The notes under the pieces are model-generated. The model saw only the letters and a program-made list of their open reading frames with translations, was not told the origin of the DNA and ran no database searches. 6,053 nucleotides of DNA from Chryseobacterium gleum (GTDB taxonomy: Bacteria > Bacteroidota > Bacteroidia > Flavobacteriales_D > Crocinitomicaceae): contig CALPUT020000168.1 in assembly GCA_943326825.2 (NCBI GenBank), positions 1-6,053 of the forward strand, written 5' to 3'. Shown one piece after another: positions 5,716 to 6,053 of this stretch. Numbering within the stretch: the stretch's first letter is position 1; each line of letters starts with the position of its first letter. The translations under genes were made by a program, and so were the position numbers.

Positions 5716-6053
5716 GCTTTATGTAATTTTAAGTTTTCAATAAATTGATCAAATAAATATCTAGAATCGTGAGGACCTGCAGATGCTTCAGGATGATATT
5801 GAACAGAAAAAATAGGTTTACCAATTATCTCAATACCAGCAATTGTATCATCATTCAAATGTTTATGTGTCACTGCGATTTGAGGATTATTTGAAATACT
5901 TTCTTCGGAAACAACAAAACCATGATTCTGAGATGTAATTTCACCTTTACCTGTTATAAGATTTAATATTGGATGATTAATACCTCTATGTCCATTAAAC
6001 ATTTTTCTAGTCGATAATCCTTGAGATAAAGCTAATATTTGATGCCCTAAACA
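5712..6053 (-). CDS. carA: Carbamoyl phosphate synthase small subunit, C-terminal part (5' truncated by window edge)
   Basis: The frame is open from the right edge to a TGA at 5714-5712 and encodes the last 113 residues. It starts exactly at CLGHQILALSQGL, where the first visible residue is the nucleophilic cysteine of the class I glutamine amidotransferase domain. It continues with NHGFVV (43-48 of the visible part) and VQYHPEAS, whose His87 and Glu89 (visible numbering) complete the Cys-His-Glu triad; in E. coli CarA these are Cys269, His353 and Glu355. The subunit hydrolyses glutamine and channels ammonia to CarB for carbamoyl phosphate synthesis, feeding pyrimidine and arginine pathways. 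SAGPHDSRYLFDQF is the usual C-terminal end of CarA and separates it from other amidotransferases such as GuaA, PyrG or TrpG. The stop codon overlaps the eno start by four bases. An internal ATG at 6002 is not the start, since the conserved domain extends upstream of it. Confidence 0.96.
   Translation of the reverse strand, partial: CLGHQILALSQGLSTRKMFNGHRGINHPILNLITGKGEITSQNHGFVVSEESISNNPQIAVTHKHLNDDTIAGIEIIGKPIFSVQYHPEASAGPHDSRYLFDQFIENLKLHKA

Noticed and set aside
5712..6002. A short 96-residue protein starting at the ATG at 6002
   Set aside because: The reading frame stays open to the window edge and the upstream residues (CLGHQILALS) are the conserved amidotransferase nucleophile region, so this ATG is internal to carA.
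1..6053. Mobile element, toxin-antitoxin, phage, defence or secondary-metabolite system
   Set aside because: All space is accounted for by intact housekeeping genes and short intergenic regions with terminator or promoter-like structure; no transposase, integrase, att-like repeat or unusual composition was seen.

Overview
The window looks like ordinary chromosome from a low-G+C member of the Bacteroidota, most likely a Flavobacteriaceae species. The reasons are the strongly AT-biased codon use, the absence of Shine-Dalgarno-like purine stretches before the start codons, a perfect match to the Bacteroidota -7 promoter element TAnnTTTG in front of hutU, and the carA-eno gene pair, an arrangement I recall from Flavobacterium-type genomes. 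No mobile element, CRISPR array, tRNA, rRNA or defence gene is visible, and all complete genes are intact with no frameshift.

Layout from left to right. Bases 1-129 hold the last 42 codons of an unidentified plus-strand gene. It converges on ndh (minus), and the 80 bases between them carry an array of TTAGA-type heptamers that folds into a long palindrome, probably a two-way terminator. ndh encodes a type II NADH:quinone oxidoreductase with a membrane-anchoring C-terminus. A 137-base divergent region separates it from a plus-strand beta-carbonic anhydrase gene. That region holds two perfect 10-base inverted repeats; one lies directly against the ndh start codon and shares an arm with a second possible hairpin. 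The carbonic anhydrase gene converges on hutU (minus) across a two-way hairpin terminator. hutU encodes the long form (671 residues) of urocanate hydratase and has its own promoter candidate. Upstream of it on the same strand is eno (enolase) with a clear intrinsic terminator, and eno overlaps the end of carA by four bases (ATGA). carA runs off the right edge exactly at its catalytic cysteine codon.

The genes cover central housekeeping: NADH oxidation into the quinone pool, CO2/bicarbonate interconversion, the second step of histidine breakdown, glycolysis, and glutamine-dependent carbamoyl phosphate synthesis for pyrimidines and arginine. CarA uses bicarbonate, which carbonic anhydrase can supply, but the two genes are in separate transcription units and nothing links them directly. 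I do not see an undescribed multi-gene system here. The observations most worth a second look are non-coding: the heptamer palindrome at 135-204, the competing stem-loops in the ndh leader, and the terminator at 2229-2264 whose loop sequence resembles a dispersed repeat.
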